Assembly: GCF_900107155.1 (NCBI RefSeq)
Contig: NZ_FNOX01000003.1
Location: 124,001-188,000, forward strand
Reading direction: 5' to 3'
DNA length: 64,000 bases
Source of the DNA: Pseudomonas salomonii
GTDB lineage: Bacteria > Pseudomonadota > Gammaproteobacteria > Pseudomonadales > Pseudomonadaceae
The notes under the pieces: generated by a model
The model's input: only the letters and a program-made list of their open reading frames with translations
What the model was told of the DNA's origin: nothing
Databases searched by the model: none
Translations under genes and position numbers: made by a program
Part shown: positions 34,326 through 42,749 of the stretch, one piece after another
How the letters are laid out: every line of letters starts with the position of its first letter
Numbering within the stretch: position 1 is the stretch's first letter

Positions 34326-34778
34326 ATGAGTAAAAATCCCAACCCGTGCGAAAACCTGATGCTGGATAACCAGCTGTGTTTCGCCCTGCACTCCACGTCG
34401 TTGCTGATGACCAAAGTCTACAAGCCGCTGCTGCAGGCCCTCGGCCTGACGTACCCGCAGTACCTGGCCATGATGGTGCTGTGGGAAGAGGACGGCTTGA
34501 CCGTCGGCGAAATCAGCCACCGCCTGCTCACCGACCCAGGCTCCCTCACACCATTGCTCAAGCGCCTGGAAGCCGAAGGCCTGCTCAGTCGCACCCGCAA
34601 GCGCGAAGATGAACGGGTGGTGGTGGTGGAATTGACCGAAGCGGGACGTGCCTTGCAGGAAAAGGCGATGGGGATTCCGCAGTGCATTCTGGGGGCGAGC
34701 GGTATGCAGCTTGAGCAGTTGCGCAAGCTGCAGGCGGATCTGATTGCGTTGCGTAGTCATTTGCAGGGCGCTGTCTAA
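34326..34778 (+). CDS. ohrR: Organic-hydroperoxide repressor OhrR
   Basis: A MarR-family protein of 150 residues. Cys18 (DNQLCFALH) is the reactive cysteine, and the GLTYPQYLAMMVLWEE and LLTDPGSLTPLLKRLE segments match OhrR. It derepresses ohr when the cysteine is oxidised by organic peroxide. It is close to OspR at 18617, so two related sensors are encoded 16 kb apart. ohr follows on the same strand, but a large palindrome at 34798 separates them, suggesting separate transcripts. Confidence 0.92.
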   Translation: MSKNPNPCENLMLDNQLCFALHSTSLLMTKVYKPLLQALGLTYPQYLAMMVLWEEDGLTVGEISHRLLTDPGSLTPLLKRLEAEGLLSRTRKREDERVVVVELTEAGRALQEKAMGIPQCILGASGMQLEQLRKLQADLIALRSHLQGAV

Positions 34779-34797
34779 AGGCAACATCGCATAAAAA

Positions 34798-34887
34798 TGT
34801 GGGAGCGGGCTTGCTCGCGAATGCGGTGTATCAGTCGCCAGATGTGCTGACTGACACACCGCATTCGCGAGCAAGCCCGCTCCCACA
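34798..34887. repeat. Interspersed palindrome, GTGGGAGC-GGGCTTGC family, copy 3, between ohrR and ohr
   Basis: Perfect 32-nt inverted arms (34798-34829 and 34856-34887) around a 26-nt loop, starting 20 nt after the ohrR stop. No other terminator is visible for ohrR, so this structure may end or stabilise its message. Confidence 0.9.
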
Positions 34888-34926
34888 CTGGTTTTTTGTG
34901 AAGCCAAAACATTTTGTAAATTTATC

Positions 34927-34995
34927 TTGCGCACTAAATATTAGCGCTATATATTCACCTCACCAACTACTTAGCGCACAAACATTTAGTGCTAA
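34927..34995 (+). promoter_or_regulatory. ohr promoter with candidate OhrR operators
   Basis: TTGCGC (34927-34932), a 17-nt spacer and TATATT (34950-34955) form a sigma-70-type promoter. Half-sites TTAG(C/T)GC lie in it: inverted at 34929-34937, direct at 34941-34947 (both between or touching the -35 and -10), again at 34971-34977, and as a near-palindrome TTTAGTGCTAAA at 34985-34996. A repressor bound in the spacer would block RNA polymerase. The assignment to OhrR comes from the gene context. Confidence 0.6.
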
Positions 34996-35015
34996 AAACC
35001 CAAGAGGACGACACC

Positions 35016-35435
35016 ATGCAAACGCTCTATACCGCAGTAGCCACCGCCACCGGCGGCCGTGATGGTCGCGCTGTTTCCAGCGACAACATCCTCGACGTCA
35101 AGCTCTCCACGCCCAAAGAGCTGGGCGGCGCCGGCGGCCAGGCCACCAACCCGGAACAACTGTTTGCCGCCGGCTACTCGGCCTGCTTTATCGGCGCGCT
35201 GAAATTCGTCGCCAGCCAGACAAAACGCAAAATCCCGGATGACGCTTCGATCACTGCCCACGTCGGCATCGGTCAAATCCCCGGCGGTTTCGGCCTGGAT
35301 ATCGACCTGCACATCAGCCTGCCGGGCCTGGCACAAGACGAGGCGCAAAGCCTGGTCGACGCCGCGCACCAGGTCTGCCCGTACTCCAACGCTACCCGTG
35401 GCAACGTCGATGTGCGCCTGCACGTGACGGTCTGA
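35016..35435 (+). CDS. ohr: Organic hydroperoxide resistance protein Ohr
   Basis: An OsmC/Ohr-family thiol peroxidase of 139 residues that reduces organic (fatty acid) hydroperoxides using lipoylated partners. The catalytic Cys57 (GYSACFIGAL) and resolving Cys121 (QVCPYSNATRGN) are present, with Arg17 and Glu47 (NPEQLFAAGY) as conserved active-site partners. The start is ATG 35016 after AGAGGA. A terminator follows directly. Confidence 0.96.
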   Translation: MQTLYTAVATATGGRDGRAVSSDNILDVKLSTPKELGGAGGQATNPEQLFAAGYSACFIGALKFVASQTKRKIPDDASITAHVGIGQIPGGFGLDIDLHISLPGLAQDEAQSLVDAAHQVCPYSNATRGNVDVRLHVTV

Positions 35436-35451
35436 TTAACAGACGCGCACA

Positions 35452-35480
35452 AAAAAGCCCGACGCCAGGTCGGGCTTTTT
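35452..35480. terminator. Bidirectional terminator between ohr and efp
   Basis: AAAAAGCCCGAC, loop GCCAG, GTCGGGCTTTTT: A and T runs flank a 7-bp GC core between convergent genes. Confidence 0.92.
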
Positions 35481-35502
35481 GTGTCGTACGGTTTGGCCAG
35501 AA

Positions 35503-36075
35503 TTACTTCTTGGCGCGACCTTTGTACGAACCACCTTCACGGGTGTCGATCTCGATCAGGTCGTCGATTTCGATGAAATCAGCAACCTGCAGCTCGGTAC
35601 CGTTAGCCAGTTTGGCAGGCTTCATCACCTTGCCCGAAGTGTCGCCGCGAGCGGAACCTTCGGTGTAGGCAACTTTACGCACGATGGTGGTCGGCAGCTC
35701 TACGGAAACCAGACGGTCTTCGAAGAAGATCGCTTCGCAGACGTCTTCCATGCCTTCTTCCACGAACGGCAGAACAGCTTCGATATCTTCAGCGTTCAGC
35801 TCGTACATGGTGTAGTCGGTGGTGTCCATGAACGTGTAGGTGTCGCCGCTGATGAAGGACAGGGTCGCTTCTTTGCGGTCGAGGATCACGTCGTCCAGTT
35901 TGTCATCGGCGCTGTAAACGATCTCGGTCTTGTAACCGGTCAGCAGGTTCTTCAGCTTGGTCTTCATGATTGCGCTGTTACGACCAGACTTGGTGAACTC
36001 AGCTTTCTGAACCAGCCAAGGGTCGTTTTCGAGACGGATCACTGTACCGGGTTTCAGTTCTTTACCAGTTTTCAT
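35503..36075 (-). CDS. efp: Translation elongation factor P
   Basis: An EF-P of 190 residues that rescues ribosomes stalled at polyproline stretches. The loop tip is TKSGRNSA with Arg32, the residue rhamnosylated in Pseudomonas, instead of the Lys modified by EpmA in E. coli. Its modifying enzyme EarP is encoded just upstream on the same strand. A possible own promoter (TATGAT on the minus strand near 36123-36128) overlaps the earP 3' end, so efp may be expressed both alone and with earP. Confidence 0.97.
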   Translation of the reverse strand: MKTGKELKPGTVIRLENDPWLVQKAEFTKSGRNSAIMKTKLKNLLTGYKTEIVYSADDKLDDVILDRKEATLSFISGDTYTFMDTTDYTMYELNAEDIEAVLPFVEEGMEDVCEAIFFEDRLVSVELPTTIVRKVAYTEGSARGDTSGKVMKPAKLANGTELQVADFIEIDDLIEIDTREGGSYKGRAKK

Positions 36076-36124
36076 TGCATATATCCGAAATTTGGATGGG
36101 ATTTACAAAATTCAAGGTGGCGTA

Positions 36125-37258
36125 TCATATCCAACTTTCATAAAACTGTACCAGCGCCGTCGCAAGATCGGCCTGCAAGCCTTGTTCCAGACACCAGGTT
36201 TGCGCGTGCAGGTGTACCTGCGGCCAGTGTTCCATGAGCATTTTCCACGCTTGTGCCATATCGCCATCAGCGTTCCACGCTTGCCACAGGGTCACCACAG
36301 CGACCTTGGCGGCGGGCGACAACGCGGCGGTGTACAGCGCCAGAAAGGCGTCGAGCTTGTCCAGGTGGATGTCTTCGTCCTGGCGGTAGATGTGCCACAG
36401 CAACGGCCGCCCCGCCCATTGGGCACGCACGAACGAGTCTTCGCCGCGCACGGCGTTGAAGTCGCAGCACCACAGCAGGCGGTCATATTGTTCCTGGCGC
36501 ACGAACGGCAGCACCTGCACGGTCAGCGCCTCGCGTTGATGCACATCGCCCACCGCCAGCGCCTCGACACCGAGCCAGCGCTGCACGTCGCCGAGGATGC
36601 GGCCTTCCGGCACCAACAGATGAGTGGCATGCCCATCCGTCGCCAACACGTCCAGCCAGCTGGCGAGCCCGGCATTTTCATAGGCAAACAACGACATCAG
36701 CCGCGCACCGGCTGCCGGAACGACGCCTATGGACTGTAGGAATTGTTGTTGTGCTGCGCCGTCTTGCTGAAATGCCTGACGCTGCTCCAACAACCCGCCT
36801 TCACGCAAAAGCCCGCCCGTGCCCGGACGAAACCCCGGAAAGAAGAAGTACTTCTGCACGCCCTTGAACTTCACCGACGGCAGGCGGTGGCAACCCACCA
36901 CCCAATCTTCGGCGCTGAGGTAATCCAGGTTCATCCACAACGGCGTGCGTTCGCACGCGGCCATGGCTTCCATATAATCGGGCGGCAACTGGCAAGCGAA
37001 GGCGGCGATCACCACGTCGGCAGGTTGCGTCTGCGGCCAGTCGGCCGGCCAGTGGCGCACTTCAACGCCCTCCTGCCATTGCTGATCGAGCTGCACATCG
37101 ATTTCGGGGCACATGCGCTCGAAGGCGCGCAGGTCGTCGACCCACAAGCGCACTTCGCACCCGTGCTCCACCACCAACTGCCGGGCCAGGCGCCAGGTCA
37201 CGCCGATGTCGCCGTAGTTGTCGACGACGCTGCAAAAAATATCCCAGCGGGCTTTCAT
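36125..37258 (-). CDS. earP: EF-P arginine rhamnosyltransferase EarP
   Basis: A GT-B glycosyltransferase of 377 residues that transfers rhamnose from dTDP-rhamnose to Arg32 of EF-P. The key residues are Asp13 and Asp17 in VVDNYGD and Glu273 in RGEDS, all at the numbering reported for Pseudomonas EarP. I start at ATG 37258 (MKARWDIF), which places these residues correctly; a start four codons upstream is unlikely. The gap to efp is 49 bp. This arginine pathway fits Pseudomonas and excludes the EpmA type. Confidence 0.95.
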   Translation of the reverse strand: MKARWDIFCSVVDNYGDIGVTWRLARQLVVEHGCEVRLWVDDLRAFERMCPEIDVQLDQQWQEGVEVRHWPADWPQTQPADVVIAAFACQLPPDYMEAMAACERTPLWMNLDYLSAEDWVVGCHRLPSVKFKGVQKYFFFPGFRPGTGGLLREGGLLEQRQAFQQDGAAQQQFLQSIGVVPAAGARLMSLFAYENAGLASWLDVLATDGHATHLLVPEGRILGDVQRWLGVEALAVGDVHQREALTVQVLPFVRQEQYDRLLWCCDFNAVRGEDSFVRAQWAGRPLLWHIYRQDEDIHLDKLDAFLALYTAALSPAAKVAVVTLWQAWNADGDMAQAWKMLMEHWPQVHLHAQTWCLEQGLQADLATALVQFYESWI

Positions 37259-37390
37259 TCCGGGCTCCAACCTTCAAAGGCTCGATTGTCCGCATAAATG
37301 CACCGATGCAGAAGGCTTGTTCGCGATTATTCTGCACAGTGGCTGTGCGACAATCGCCGCTCTGTCGTCAATGCTTGCCAGGAGGCCATC

Positions 37391-37771
37391 ATGTCTGAAC
37401 GTCCGTTGTCGCTGTTCAAGCTCAGTGCTGCCGTGGCTTTTGGCCTGTGGCTGGGGTTTATCGCCATTGTGCTGACCGCCTGGCTGGCCTCGCGCTATCT
37501 GTTCCCGCAAAGCCTCGCACCCGTGGCTCAAGCGGTTCAACAAGCCGTTCAACAAATGGGCAAACCGGCCGCTGTGGCGCCGGAGCCGCCCAACCGAATG
37601 TTTGAGCAGTACACCGAGAACCTGCGCAAGCAGGAACAGCAACAAACCCTGGACCAGGCGCGCAACAATGCGCGCAACCTGTCCAACCCCAAATGCCAGT
37701 TCTGGCTGCAACAAGACCAGAACGCGCCCAATGAAAAGAGCAAGGCGAATGTCCTGCAATTTTGCGAATGA
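37391..37771 (+). CDS. Hypothetical single-pass inner-membrane protein
   Basis: A protein of 126 residues with one membrane helix (about 14-37: VAFGLWLGFIAIVLTAWLA) and a polar C-terminal part rich in Gln (EQYTENLRKQEQQQTLDQARN) that ends with two Cys in a PKCQFW..VLQFCE context. The cysteines could form a disulfide if the tail is periplasmic. The start follows CAGGAGG. It is 12 nt before the GreA/B-like gene, so the two are probably co-transcribed. I do not recognise a family. Confidence 0.7.
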   Translation: MSERPLSLFKLSAAVAFGLWLGFIAIVLTAWLASRYLFPQSLAPVAQAVQQAVQQMGKPAAVAPEPPNRMFEQYTENLRKQEQQQTLDQARNNARNLSNPKCQFWLQQDQNAPNEKSKANVLQFCE

Positions 37772-37783
37772 CCCAGCACACCC

Positions 37784-38266
37784 ATGAATAAACATGCCGT
37801 TCACCAGTTGATTCTGGAAAAACTCAGCGTCGACCTCGACATCGCTCAGCGTGCCGCACAGACCGCCTACGAAACCGCGACCCACGAAGAAAACATCGCG
37901 GAGAACAAGTACGACACCTTGGGGCTGGAAGCTTCCTACCTCGCGGCCGGGCAAGCCAAACGCGTCGAAGAGATCAAGCAAGCGCTGGCGTTGTGCCAGA
38001 ACCTGCAACTACGCGCCTACGATGATCAACGCGGGATAGAGGTCGGCACGCTACTGGGCCTGGAGGACGAGAACAGCCGCCAGCAGTGGCTGTTCCTGGC
38101 GCCGGATGCGGCAGGCTTGAAAGTCGATGTGGTGGGCCAGCCGGTGACCGTCATCACCCCGCGCTCGCCTCTGGGCAAAAGCCTGCTGGGCAAGTTCGAG
38201 GGTGATGAGGTGGAGATTCTGGTGGCGGGCGCCCGGCAACACTTTACGGTTACCGAGGCCAAATAA
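37784..38266 (+). CDS. GreA/GreB-family protein
   Basis: A protein of 160 residues. It has an N-terminal coiled coil with an acidic turn (THEENIAENKYDTLGLEASYL) recalling the GreA tip (ENAEY) that reaches into RNA polymerase, and a C-terminal FKBP-like domain (VITPRSPLGKSLLGKFEGDEVEIL). Because the tip residues differ from canonical GreA/GreB, transcript-cleavage activity is uncertain; it may compete for the secondary channel as Gfh or Rnk proteins do. A true GreB is encoded at 50487. Confidence 0.8.
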   Translation: MNKHAVHQLILEKLSVDLDIAQRAAQTAYETATHEENIAENKYDTLGLEASYLAAGQAKRVEEIKQALALCQNLQLRAYDDQRGIEVGTLLGLEDENSRQQWLFLAPDAAGLKVDVVGQPVTVITPRSPLGKSLLGKFEGDEVEILVAGARQHFTVTEAK

Positions 38267-38288
38267 ACCACTCCTGCAATAACCAATA

Positions 38289-39272
<984 letters not shown>

Positions 39273-39366
39273 TCAAAGCGGATAGACGCCACGGGTATCA
39301 GCGACGGTATATAACTATATTAAAGGTCAGACAGATAAATCTAGAACTTTTTATCGTTTTTACCAA

Positions 39367-39867
39367 TCACGCGTCATCACTGCGTCGACGCTGCAGCGAC
39401 GGCACCATGTAAACCGGCACTGTGGCCAGTTGCAGCACCCGCGCCGCCGTGCGCCCAAGGGGTGTGGCGGCCGCAGTTGCGTGGCTATGACTACCTACGA
39501 TCAACAGGTCCACGGAAAGTTTACGCAGCTGGTCGAGAATCACCTCGCACGGGTCCCCCTGGATCACGCGCACCGAGCGAATCAACTGCAGGTCTTGCTC
39601 GCCCTCCCCCAACTCCTCGCGGAAACTGTCGAGCACCCGTTGCTCGATGGTCGCCATCACCGTGTTCAGGCCCTGGCTCTGCCATTCACTCAGGGCCTTC
39701 TCATCAAGGTAGCTTTGCAACACCGATTCGGCGAACAACCCGATCGGCTCAACCACATGGATCACATACAAATCCGCCTTGAACGTTCGGGCCAGCGCCA
39801 GCGCATGTTGCATGACATACGGCGCATACAGACCGAGGTCCGTGGCATACAGCATCGAACGAATCAT
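39367..39867 (-). CDS. Universal stress protein (UspA family)
   Basis: A single-domain Usp of 166 residues: N-terminal YATDLG, central VIHVVEP and C-terminal DLLIVGSHSHATAAATPLGRTAARVL. The ATP-binding G-x2-G-x9-G motif is degenerate (Ser where the second Gly is expected), so it may belong to the non-ATP-binding class. It is last in a run of minus-strand genes (thioredoxin, panE, nucleotidase, usp) with gaps of 48 bp or less. Confidence 0.88.
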   Translation of the reverse strand: MIRSMLYATDLGLYAPYVMQHALALARTFKADLYVIHVVEPIGLFAESVLQSYLDEKALSEWQSQGLNTVMATIEQRVLDSFREELGEGEQDLQLIRSVRVIQGDPCEVILDQLRKLSVDLLIVGSHSHATAAATPLGRTAARVLQLATVPVYMVPSLQRRRSDDA

Positions 39868-39915
39868 AGAACCTCCTGGACTGCCAGGATGGCGGGGATT
39901 GATTGAGCTTAGCAG

Positions 39916-40833
39916 CTAGTGCTCGCTCTGGATTTTCAACTCATTGCTGATGCCATGGGGCACATGGCCGGTGGTCACCACCTCCCTGGCTTTCTCACAA
40001 TGACCGGCCTGGTCATCAAAAAACACATCGGCGGCGAACGCTTCCAAAAACGCGGATTTCTCCAGGCCGCCAAGGAACAGCGACTCATCCAGGCGGATGT
40101 CCCATTCGCGCAAGGTGCGAATCACCCGCTCATGGGACGGCGCCGAACGCGCAGTGACCAGGGCGGTGCGGATCGGGCAGGCGTCGTCCGCAAACTCGCG
40201 CTGCAACAGGTTGAGCGCTGCCAGGAAGCCCTTGAACGGGCCGCCGTGCAAAGGCTCGCGTGCCGACTCGCGCTCACTGGCATGAAACGCCGCTATCCCA
40301 CCGGTTTGATACACCCGCTCGGATTCATCGGAAAACAGTACCGCATCGCCGTCAAATGCAATGCGCAGTTCTTCACTCGATGCCCGGCGTGCGCCGCCCG
40401 ACAAAATCGTCGCCGCAGCGAAACCTGCGTCCAGGGCGCTGCGCACATCTTCAGCATGGGTGGATAGAAACAGATGGCAACCAAACGCGGCCAAATAAGG
40501 ATAGGGACTACGCCCACCGACGAAAGCGGCGCGGGAAATATCCAGCTCGTAATGCTGGATCGAATTGAACACGCGCAAACCGGTGTCGGCGCTGTTGCGT
40601 GACACCAACACCACTTCGACGCGGGCACGCCCGAGGCTGGCGTTGAGGCTCAGGAGCTTCTTGACCAACGGGAAGGCGTCGCCGGGTTCGAGGGTTTCTT
40701 CCTCGTGTTCGATCTGGTATTTGCGATACGCCTCCACCCCTTCGGTCAGGTAGACCTTGTGGCTGTCGCTCAGGTCGAACAGTGCCCGCGACGAAATCGC
40801 CAGCACCAGTTTGTCGCCCAATCCTTTCGCCAT
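39916..40833 (-). CDS. 5'-nucleotidase (cytosolic, PF06189-type)
   Basis: A protein of 305 residues from the 5'-nucleotidase family related to eukaryotic cN-I, which dephosphorylates nucleoside monophosphates. I see ISSRALFDL near the N-terminus, AAFVGGRSPYPYL, a catalytic-loop-like IAFDGDAVLFSDESE and a late FDDQAGHC. The start is ATG 40833 after GGGAGAAATACC; the frame extends 12 codons more, overlapping panE. It lies 16 bp after panE and is probably co-transcribed with it. Confidence 0.82.
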   Translation of the reverse strand: MAKGLGDKLVLAISSRALFDLSDSHKVYLTEGVEAYRKYQIEHEEETLEPGDAFPLVKKLLSLNASLGRARVEVVLVSRNSADTGLRVFNSIQHYELDISRAAFVGGRSPYPYLAAFGCHLFLSTHAEDVRSALDAGFAAATILSGGARRASSEELRIAFDGDAVLFSDESERVYQTGGIAAFHASERESAREPLHGGPFKGFLAALNLLQREFADDACPIRTALVTARSAPSHERVIRTLREWDIRLDESLFLGGLEKSAFLEAFAADVFFDDQAGHCEKAREVVTTGHVPHGISNELKIQSEH

Positions 40834-40849
40834 GGTATTTCTCCCCGAA

Positions 40850-41803
40850 TCAGCGGTTGCGCCGATCAATAAAACTCAAGGCCTGGTAGAGCGCCTGCAT
40901 GCGTGGCAATTCGCAGCCCGCCGCTTTGGCAGCGGCCAATGGCCGAGCGTAGATCGCTGCCAGTTCCAGTGGGCGTTTGTGCACGTGGTCGTGGTACATG
41001 CTGGGCAGGTAGTCAGCCATAGTGTCGGTCATGGTGAGCATTTGCTCGACGTAACTGTCGGGAATTTCATGGCCGCAGGCATGGGCGCCCTTCACCACTT
41101 CAGTCATCAGGGCCTGGATCAGTTCGCGGCTGGACTCATCGGCCATCATCGCGCTGGTGCCGGTGCCCAGCAACACCGAGAGGCCATTGAACGGCACATT
41201 CCAGACCAACTTATGCCACCGCGCCTGGTGCACATTGGCCATGGCCTGGGACTCGATGCCGGCCTGATGAAACAGCGCGGCGCCCTCCTCGACAATGGCT
41301 TTCTGCTGCGCCTCATCATCGGCCGCCGTGCCACTGTGGTAGCCAAGATTCACGCGGCCCAGCGCCTGATGCTCGACGACACCCGGCCCGGAACGATGCA
41401 CGCCGATGTAACACAGGCCGCCCAACAGGTGCAGCGACGCTGGCAGGTGTTCGCGCAGGCTGTCTTCGACGTCGAGGCCGTTTTGCAGGAGTACCACCTT
41501 GGCGCCCGGTGCGGCAACCTGGGCAAGGGTCGGGGCCAGCTCCACGTTGCCGGTGGATTTGGTGCCGACCAGCAGCCAATCGCAGGCCGGCATATCGGCC
41601 GCCTGGGCATAGGCCTGCACCGGGTGCAGGTGCAGCTTGCCGTGCAAGGTACTGTTGAGGTGCAGGCCGTGCTCGGCGACCGCCGCGTATTCGCTGCGCA
41701 ACAGAAAGTGCACATCGAACCCGGCACGCGCCAGCATCAGGCCGTAGAAACCACCGATGGCACCGGTGCCGATAATGCCGATGCGGGGCGACTGGGGGGT
41801 CAT
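40850..41803 (-). CDS. panE: 2-dehydropantoate 2-reductase family protein (PanE/ApbA)
   Basis: A ketopantoate reductase of 317 residues using NADPH in pantothenate/CoA synthesis. It has the Rossmann motif IGIIGTGAIGGFYG, QNGLDVED, WHKLVWNVPFNGLSVLLG with the catalytic Lys, and a C-terminal Glu-Leu region (RPLELAAIYARP). Many genomes carry several PanE-like paralogues acting on other 2-keto acids, so the substrate is likely but not certain. Its start overlaps the thioredoxin stop (ATGA). Confidence 0.85.
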   Translation of the reverse strand: MTPQSPRIGIIGTGAIGGFYGLMLARAGFDVHFLLRSEYAAVAEHGLHLNSTLHGKLHLHPVQAYAQAADMPACDWLLVGTKSTGNVELAPTLAQVAAPGAKVVLLQNGLDVEDSLREHLPASLHLLGGLCYIGVHRSGPGVVEHQALGRVNLGYHSGTAADDEAQQKAIVEEGAALFHQAGIESQAMANVHQARWHKLVWNVPFNGLSVLLGTGTSAMMADESSRELIQALMTEVVKGAHACGHEIPDSYVEQMLTMTDTMADYLPSMYHDHVHKRPLELAAIYARPLAAAKAAGCELPRMQALYQALSFIDRRNR

Positions 41804-42186
41804 GGCAGATCCTCTGGAGTACGGGTAAGTGCTTGATTAATCGCGTCCGCAAGCTCGGGCTGGGTAAGACGCGTGTGTAATTGCCCAAGGAATTGACCCT
41901 CGCACACGAGGAACAACGCAGGCAAATGAAAGATCTGGTAGCGTTCGACCGCACCGCCGTTGTGCCCGGCATCCACCCAGCACACGCGCTCAACCGGCAA
42001 CGTCCAGCCGGGCAGTTGCTGGCGTGCCCAACGGCAACTGGAACAGCCTGCGCTGGTAAACACCAGCAGCGAAATACCTGGCAATCCCAGCAATTGCTGG
42101 TCAATATCCAGGTCGGTCAATTCCAGTTCCTTCACTATACTGCTGCCACTGCCGTCAATTGGACGGTGCTCGGAGTCCGTGTACAT
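41800..42186 (-). CDS. Thioredoxin-family protein
   Basis: A thioredoxin-fold protein of 128 residues with the redox motif CSSC in FTSAGCSSCRWAR and the cis-proline in HLPALFLVCEG. It has no signal peptide. The longest start is ATG 42186, which shares its bases with the divergent PilZ start (CATG). A GTG at 42135 (MKELELTD) would give 111 residues and leave room for promoters, and I cannot decide between them. It is the first gene of the panE/nucleotidase/usp run. Confidence 0.8.
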   Translation of the reverse strand: MYTDSEHRPIDGSGSSIVKELELTDLDIDQQLLGLPGISLLVFTSAGCSSCRWARQQLPGWTLPVERVCWVDAGHNGGAVERYQIFHLPALFLVCEGQFLGQLHTRLTQPELADAINQALTRTPEDLP

Positions 42187-42619
42187 GGGTCGTTTTTTAC
42201 CTCACCCTGATGATGTCGCTGTCGAGTTAATCCAACGTCCCGCCCCCGCTATTCCCCGCCAACGCCTGCACACTATCGGCCTGGGCGGCGTCGCCTGCAA
42301 TTGCCCGCGTGCCTGGCGCCAGGGCACGGCGGTTGATCTGCGTATCCCGTCCCTGGGCGCCAGCGCCCGTTATCCGGGCTATGTAGCCTGGTGTCGCAAA
42401 GTCGAAAATGGCTACCGTATCGGCATTTCCTTTACCGATGAACATGCCTTGTTCGGTGCGCGCATGGGCGAGCAAGTGTGCCAGATCGAACGCTACTGCC
42501 GCCTGCACGAAGACGCCGAGCCAACCCCTGCCCAGCTCGAGACCATGGCCCGTGAGTGGGTTTCGCGTCATGCCGGTGAGTTCGCCCACGACACCTTTGT
42601 GGCGCCGGTGCTGGATTAA
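42185..42619 (+). CDS. PilZ-domain protein with degenerate c-di-GMP motif
   Basis: A protein of 144 residues. Residues about 15-95 have a PilZ-like fold (AIPRQRLHTIGLGGVACNC.. GTAVDLRIPSL.. YPGYVAWCRKVENGYRIGISF). The canonical RxxxR plus (D/N)xSxxG signature is incomplete (TIGLGG in place of DxSxxG), so c-di-GMP binding is doubtful. The ATG at 42185 follows GGAGTCCGTGTAC. It is divergent from the thioredoxin gene with overlapping start codons. Confidence 0.75.
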   Translation: MGRFLPHPDDVAVELIQRPAPAIPRQRLHTIGLGGVACNCPRAWRQGTAVDLRIPSLGASARYPGYVAWCRKVENGYRIGISFTDEHALFGARMGEQVCQIERYCRLHEDAEPTPAQLETMAREWVSRHAGEFAHDTFVAPVLD

Positions 42620-42749
42620 AGCCGGCTTTGCCCATTGTCGCGGCCCCGTGTTACGCGCTAAGGTTCCTCCCCCCTGCATTCAAATCATGCTGTGCCCGCC
42701 GCACGGGGATAGCTGGCGGCCGGCACCCGTGACCCTGGCGAGTAACACG

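Noticed and set aside
27533..34887. CRISPR-like array from recurring palindromes
   Set aside because: Copies are kilobases apart, in inverted pairs and without regular spacers or cas genes; they are REP-type elements.
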